Shown: piece after piece, positions 14,564-17,927 of the stretch
Numbering within the stretch: position 1 is the first letter of the stretch
How the letters are laid out: every line of letters begins with the position of its first letter
Origin: an uncultured Lachnospiraceae bacterium
Lineage (GTDB): Bacteria; Bacillota; Clostridia; Lachnospirales; Lachnospiraceae
DNA length: 17,927 nt
Reading direction: 5' to 3'
Assembly: GCA_910580005.1 (NCBI GenBank)
Contig: CAJTXH010000051.1
Location: 1 to 17,927 of the forward strand
The notes under the pieces: model-generated
What the model saw: only the letters and a program-made list of their open reading frames with translations
What the model was told of the DNA's origin: nothing
The model's database searches: none
Made by a program: the position numbers and the translations under genes

Positions 14564-15627
14564 ATATATAACCCTACCAGCTTGTCCAGCATATCTGCAA
14601 AAGACAATCCAGCTCCTTTCATCATATTTGGAAAACGGCTGTGTGAAGTAAACCCTGGAATTGTATTTACTTCATTAAAAACAATTTTGCCAGATGGTGT
14701 TAAAAACATATCAACCCTCGCAAACCCTGAACAGCCAAGCGCCTTATATATTTTAACAGCAGTCTTTTGTATACGTTCTTCTGTGCTTTTGCTAATACGT
14801 GCAGGCATATAAATTTTTGAACTTTCTAGTGTGTACTTTTCATTATAATCAAAGAATCCATCTGACAGCTCTATTTCATCAACCCTGCCTATAAACAATT
14901 CTTCATTGCCAAGTATTGCACAGCCTGTTTCAAACCCCTGTACAGCCTCTTCAGCAATAACTTCTGTATCATGTCCAAGCGCAAGCTCTACTGCTGTTTT
15001 AAGCCCTTCCTCACAATCCACCTTTGTTATGCCAAAAGATGAGCCTGAATGTACAGGTTTTATAAAAACTGGAAATGCCAGGTTTTGTTTGATTTTCTCT
15101 TTAATTTTTTCTACTGCATCCTTTATATTTTCCCTGCCAGAATAAACGGATTTAACAGATTTTGGCACAGATACTCCTGCAAGGCTTGCAATCTTATGCG
15201 CCCTGTCTTTGTCCATGCAAAGTGCAGACGAAAGGGTATTACATCCTGCAACTGGTATTCCCGCCAGCTCAAATAACCCCTGCAATGTCCCATCTTCCCC
15301 ATTCTTTCCATGCAGTACAGGAAATGCCAAATCAATTTTAAAAGTTTTATACTTCCCATCCACAAATTCCAAAAAACCTTTTACAGAACGGTTCTGTGAA
15401 ACTACAACCGGCACAAGGTTTTTACAGTCTCCTGCCCATGTATTATCCTGGATATTTTTGTATTCCCCTTTGTAATAATACCACTCGCCATCCCGTGTAA
15501 TTCCAACAGGAATAATATCAAATTTATCTTTGTTAATATTTTCAAGGACAGCAAATGCTGACTGTAATGATACATCATACTCTGTAGAATTTCCTCCAAA
15601 AATAACTGCAATTTTTTTCCTCTGCAT
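14560..15627 (-). CDS. vanG: VanG-type D-alanine--D-serine ligase
   Basis: A protein of 355 residues. The ATG at 15627 (MQRKKIAVIFGGNSTEYDVS) is chosen because AAAGAGG lies 7 bases upstream and the N-terminus matches VanG; longer frames add only unrelated residues. The ATP-grasp fold is complete, with HGKNGEDGTLQG (106-117), FIKPVHSGSSFGITKV (188-203) and NEVNTIPGFTSHSRFP (318-333). The omega-loop region EKYTLESSKIYMPA (263-276) has the EKY form of the D-Ala-D-Ser ligases VanC, VanE and VanG; D-lactate ligases differ there. It would make D-Ala-D-Ser for MurF in the cytoplasm. The gene follows vanS after a 145-base gap that holds a strong hairpin and a TATAAT, and it is first in the vanG-XY-T unit. 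VanG-type clusters usually give low-level vancomycin but not teicoplanin resistance. Confidence 0.95.
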   Translation of the reverse strand: MQRKKIAVIFGGNSTEYDVSLQSAFAVLENINKDKFDIIPVGITRDGEWYYYKGEYKNIQDNTWAGDCKNLVPVVVSQNRSVKGFLEFVDGKYKTFKIDLAFPVLHGKNGEDGTLQGLFELAGIPVAGCNTLSSALCMDKDRAHKIASLAGVSVPKSVKSVYSGRENIKDAVEKIKEKIKQNLAFPVFIKPVHSGSSFGITKVDCEEGLKTAVELALGHDTEVIAEEAVQGFETGCAILGNEELFIGRVDEIELSDGFFDYNEKYTLESSKIYMPARISKSTEERIQKTAVKIYKALGCSGFARVDMFLTPSGKIVFNEVNTIPGFTSHSRFPNMMKGAGLSFADMLDKLVGLYI

Positions 15628-15651
15628 ATTAAACCTCTTTTCTGTGCTGCT

Positions 15652-15715
15652 ATTATAAAAGCAACAGCACTCTTGTTTTGATACAATAAATTGTAACAGA
15701 AACAAGAGTGCTGTT
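15652..15715 (-). promoter_or_regulatory. vanG control region: perfect 16-bp inverted repeat followed by TATAAT
   Basis: AACAGCACTCTTGTTT (15663-15678) and AAACAAGAGTGCTGTT (15700-15715) are exact inverted copies. The 21-base loop contains a second small palindrome, TACAAT-AA-ATTGTA. On the minus strand the stem is followed by GCTTTTATAAT, in which TATAAT (15652-15657) could be the vanG -10; no -35 lies at 17 bases. The structure may be an intrinsic terminator after vanS, an attenuator, or the VanR binding region. Confidence 0.6.
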
Positions 15716-15772
15716 CTTCTTTTTTCTTCTATAATTTCCTTTTATAATATTAACATATTTCTTACGGTTTTC

Positions 15773-16885
15773 CTACAAAACGGGAAGTTTAACGTTAAAC
15801 TCTATTATTTCGTCTTCACTTTTTGCAGTTATTGTCCCATTATGGAGTTCCACAATTTCTTTCGCAATAGCAAGCCCAAGCCCTGCACCACCGCTTTGTG
15901 AACTGCGGGATGTATCAAGCCGGTAAAACTGTTCAAATATACGTTCCAGTTTTTCAGCCGGTATAGTATCACCATGGTTAATAAATTTTATAGATACTTC
16001 CTTTTTATCCTGTAATACCTGTATATTAATAACACTATCCTCAAAACTGTAAAATACTGCATTTCTTAAAAGGTTGTCAAATACACGCTGTATCTTGTCC
16101 ACATCACACTTTAGCACCAGCCCAGGTGCTGCTTCCAACTTACATTCAAGCCCTTTTCCAATCAGCATAGGACGGAATTCAAATACAAGCTGTTCAAAAA
16201 GGCGGGTTAAATTAACCTTGCTGTACTGCAGGGTAATATTAGAAAGGTTAAACCTTGTAATTTCAAAAAATTCATTTATAAGTTCCTCGAGGCGTTCTGC
16301 CTTACCAAGTGAAATTGACAAATATTTTTCCTGTAATTCTTCTGATATCTGCCTTTCATCACGAAGCAGGGTCAGATACCCTATTACAGAAGTAAGAGGA
16401 GTTTTTAAATCATGGGCAAGATAGATAATTAAATCGTTCTTACGCTGTTCTGCTTCTTTTGCCAGGCTTGCATTTCTAAGGGCTGTTTCACGTATCAGGT
16501 TCATCCTGTCTTGTATATTTTTCATATCTTCTGGAAGTATAATCTGTTCATTTCCAGGGTTTGCAAGCTTCTCTGAAGCAATAATAACTTCATCAAGATA
16601 CCACAATGGTCTTGCCATAAAATGGTATGTTATGAAAATACCACCCATTATAAGCGTCAGGCCTGCAAATACAAGTATATATTCCCTTATATATATTAAA
16701 ACAATATATATAGGATTATTCTGATGCCATGTAAGCCTTGAACAAAAAGACCATAGCATCATTATAAGAAAAATAAAAGCGAAGAAAAATATAATAAGTG
16801 ATAAAAAATACTTAAACACAATATTTCTTATAATTCTGCTGTTATAACTTCTTTTTGATTTTGTCCTGTTCAATAGTATAACCAA
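15773..16885 (-). CDS. vanS: VanS-type sensor histidine kinase
   Basis: A protein of up to 370 residues. There is no ATG near the 5' end; the frame opens with TTG at 16885, 44 bases inside vanR, and a second TTG at 16873 is an alternative, so the first residues are uncertain. Two membrane helices (about 23-46 and 60-88) enclose a very short extracellular segment, as in VanS proteins. A linker follows, then the dimerisation domain with phosphoacceptor His158 in IYLAHDLKTPLTSVIGYL. The ATPase domain shows the N box DNLLRNAVFYS (Asn275), then GDTIPAEKLERIFEQFYRLD and the G box GGAGLGLAIAKEIVELHNG. It should phosphorylate VanR when glycopeptide or envelope stress is sensed. No terminator separates it from vanR; the vanG control region lies downstream. 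Confidence 0.92.
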   Translation of the reverse strand: MVILLNRTKSKRSYNSRIIRNIVFKYFLSLIIFFFAFIFLIMMLWSFCSRLTWHQNNPIYIVLIYIREYILVFAGLTLIMGGIFITYHFMARPLWYLDEVIIASEKLANPGNEQIILPEDMKNIQDRMNLIRETALRNASLAKEAEQRKNDLIIYLAHDLKTPLTSVIGYLTLLRDERQISEELQEKYLSISLGKAERLEELINEFFEITRFNLSNITLQYSKVNLTRLFEQLVFEFRPMLIGKGLECKLEAAPGLVLKCDVDKIQRVFDNLLRNAVFYSFEDSVINIQVLQDKKEVSIKFINHGDTIPAEKLERIFEQFYRLDTSRSSQSGGAGLGLAIAKEIVELHNGTITAKSEDEIIEFNVKLPVL

Positions 16886-17564
16886 CCCCCCAGACAGTCT
16901 TTATAAATTTTGGCTTTTTAGCAGGCTCACCCAGTTTTTCCCTCAGTCTGCCAATATGCGCCATAACTGTATTATTGTTATCAATAAATTTCTCACCCCA
17001 CACATTCTCAAAAAGCTCTTCTGAAGAAATTACATTGCCACTGTGCTCACAAAGATACCATAATATTGAAAACTCAATGGGGGTCAGTAAAACCTCTTTG
17101 CCATAAAGTGTACACTTATGTGTATTTTTATTAATAACCAGTCCTTTTATATCATACTCATCAGTTTCTTTCTCCAGTTTTTTGCCAGAGTTATTATAAT
17201 TCACGTACCGCCTTAACTGTGTCTTTACCCTTGCCACAACTTCTAATGGGTTAAAAGGTTTTGTAATATAATCATCAGCACCAATAGCCAGCCCCATTAT
17301 CTTATCACTGTCTTCAACTTTTGCTGTAAGCATAATAACAGGATAGAAAAACTTCTCCCTGATTTTCTGGCAGATATGGAAGCCATCAATATCTGGAAGC
17401 ATAATATCCAGTATTGCTAAATCTACTTCTGTTTCATTAATAAACTTTAAAGCATCACTGCCATTATAAAATTTGTATACTGTATACCCATCATTAATAA
17501 GATACACTTCTATTAAATCAGCTATTTCTTTTTCGTCATCTACTATAAGTATCTTTCCATCCAT
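16842..17564 (-). CDS. vanR: VanR-type OmpR-family response regulator
   Basis: A protein of 240 residues. The ATG at 17564 (MDGKILIVDDE) is chosen because AGAGGGGG lies 4 bases upstream; extension to 17594 adds ten residues over the hairpin and the ribosome binding site. The receiver domain carries the acidic pair Asp9-Asp10, phosphoacceptor Asp53 in LAILDIMLPDIDGF, Thr80 in MLTAK and Lys102 in YITKPFNP. The winged-helix domain shows LTPIEFSILWYLCEHSGNV and NTVMAHIGRLREKLG, ending WGVGYTIEQ. It overlaps vanS by 44 bases, so the two are made together. Phosphorylated VanR should activate vanG-XY-T, probably at the TATAAT-bearing region before vanG, and perhaps its own promoter. The leader upstream contains two hairpins. 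Confidence 0.93.
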   Translation of the reverse strand: MDGKILIVDDEKEIADLIEVYLINDGYTVYKFYNGSDALKFINETEVDLAILDIMLPDIDGFHICQKIREKFFYPVIMLTAKVEDSDKIMGLAIGADDYITKPFNPLEVVARVKTQLRRYVNYNNSGKKLEKETDEYDIKGLVINKNTHKCTLYGKEVLLTPIEFSILWYLCEHSGNVISSEELFENVWGEKFIDNNNTVMAHIGRLREKLGEPAKKPKFIKTVWGVGYTIEQDKIKKKL

Positions 17565-17576
17565 TGTGCCCCCTCT

Positions 17577-17593
17577 TGCCACTTCTAGTGGCA
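17577..17593. promoter_or_regulatory. Inverted repeat adjoining the vanR ribosome binding site
   Basis: TGCCACT (17577-17583) and AGTGGCA (17587-17593) are perfect inverted copies with a 3-base loop. On the minus strand the hairpin ends directly at AGAGGGGG, the vanR ribosome binding site, without covering it. It could affect translation start, protect the RNA, or be a VanR or repressor operator. Confidence 0.4.
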
Positions 17594-17598
17594 TAAAT

Positions 17599-17622
17599 AA
17601 AAAAACTGGTTATAACTTAACC
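17599..17622 (-). terminator. Terminator-like hairpin in the vanR leader
   Basis: On the minus strand GGTTA-agtta-TAACC is followed by AG and seven T. The 5-base-pair stem is short, so efficiency is doubtful. It lies 35 bases before vanR with no room for a promoter between them, so any termination here would attenuate vanRS. The rest of 17623-17875 holds a weak promoter candidate and no supported gene. Confidence 0.4.
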
Positions 17623-17718
17623 TGCATTCCAACTATGTCCTCTTCTGTTATATTTCCTAAATCCTTTTGCATTGCTTTCATAATTAAGTTCTTGTATATA
17701 TTCTATACCCACCCCTCC

Positions 17719-17747
17719 AAAATATAATGCCTGCTATACTAACACAA
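17719..17747 (-). promoter_or_regulatory. Weak promoter candidate for vanRS
   Basis: On the minus strand TTGTGT (17742-17747) is followed by a 17-base spacer and TATTTT (17719-17724). Both hexamers are only fair matches. A start here would give a leader of about 150 bases including both hairpins. Confidence 0.3.
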
Positions 17748-17825
17748 TGCTTATCATATACGATATATATAAATATTATAATCATTACTTATATTTTCTT
17801 TATATATATTGTACCATACCCCAAT

Positions 17826-17866
17826 AAAAAAAGACAGGATATTTTTATAACCATCTGCCTTTTTTC
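17826..17866. terminator. Intrinsic terminator near the right edge
   Basis: AAAAAAAGACAG (17826-17837) pairs with CTGCCTTTTTT from 17855 with one mismatch. T-runs occur on both strands. Since no plus-strand gene precedes it, it probably ends a minus-strand gene beyond the window. Confidence 0.5.
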
Positions 17867-17875
17867 TATTCCATC

Positions 17876-17927
17876 GTTACTATTCACAGCTACGCTGTTC
17901 ATAGTAACTAGCAGTGCTTTCAGCACT
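17876..17927. repeat. Second copy of the MITE-like element, cut by the window edge
   Basis: GTTACTATTCA opens this copy as it does that at 9368, and CATAGTAAC then AGTGCTTTCAGCACT match its next parts. The first hairpin differs in both inner arms, GCC/GGC in the first copy against CAGC/GCTG here, so pairing is kept. AGTGCT/AGCACT is perfectly paired here, whereas the first copy has a mismatch. About 80 bases of the element would lie beyond the edge. Confidence 0.75.

Noticed and set aside
17617..17712. 31-codon GTG-initiated ORF upstream of vanR, a possible leader peptide ending in the terminator-like hairpin
   Set aside because: The GGAGGG directly abuts the GTG with no spacing, and the product matches nothing I know. 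An alternative 23-codon ATG frame there has no ribosome binding site.
1..17927. CRISPR arrays, tRNA or rRNA genes, phage genes, transposase or integrase genes
   Set aside because: No regularly spaced repeats, no RNA gene sequence and no such protein motifs were seen on either strand; the only mobile DNA is the non-coding element and its partial second copy.

Overview
The window suggests a low-GC Gram-positive anaerobe of the Lachnospiraceae/Clostridia type. The signs are AT-rich DNA, AGGAGG-type ribosome binding sites, a SpoVB-like flippase, a GGGtGRT/NifU-like gene pair typical of strict anaerobes, and a VanG-type cluster of the kind known from enterococci, Clostridioides and gut Lachnospiraceae. 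This placement rests on gene content only. No RNA gene, CRISPR array, phage gene or transposase gene was seen.

Left region (1-6723). A GGGtGRT protein, cut by the window edge just where its signature motif begins, follows a NifU-like Fe-S scaffold gene on the minus strand. Divergent from them is an orphan fusion of a PqqD-like RiPP recognition domain and an HPr-kinase-like P-loop domain. A 30-codon ORF precedes it and overlaps its start by ATGA. A solitary BlaI/MecI-type repressor follows, with a clear promoter and a palindrome over its ribosome binding site. After a bidirectional terminator come, on the minus strand, a VanW/YoaR-type envelope protein and a SpoVB/MurJ-like flippase.

Middle region (6724-11588). 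This is an agr-type peptide quorum-sensing locus in two converging halves. The plus-strand operon encodes an XRE regulator, a LytTR response regulator and a GHKL histidine kinase. The minus-strand operon encodes AgrB and a 41-residue AgrD too short for routine ORF calling. Between them lie a 134-bp MITE-like element, with terminal inverted repeats and a perfect 8-bp target duplication covering the kinase stop codon, and a hairpin terminator. The divergent region between agrB and a second XRE gene holds five copies of ACATTAAT. Two are direct repeats 21 bp apart that match 8 of 9 positions of the AgrA/LytTR site consensus. A 170-residue protein I do not recognise, with a good promoter of its own, ends the region.

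Right region (11667-17927). A minus-strand vanG-type cluster reads vanR, vanS, vanG, vanXY, vanT. VanT would make D-Ser, VanG would ligate D-Ala to D-Ser, VanXY would remove D-Ala-D-Ala and trim D-Ala-ended precursors, and VanRS would control expression. A perfect 16-bp inverted repeat followed by TATAAT separates vanRS from vanG-XY-T, and two hairpins lie just upstream of vanR. The right edge carries the start of a second copy of the MITE-like element.
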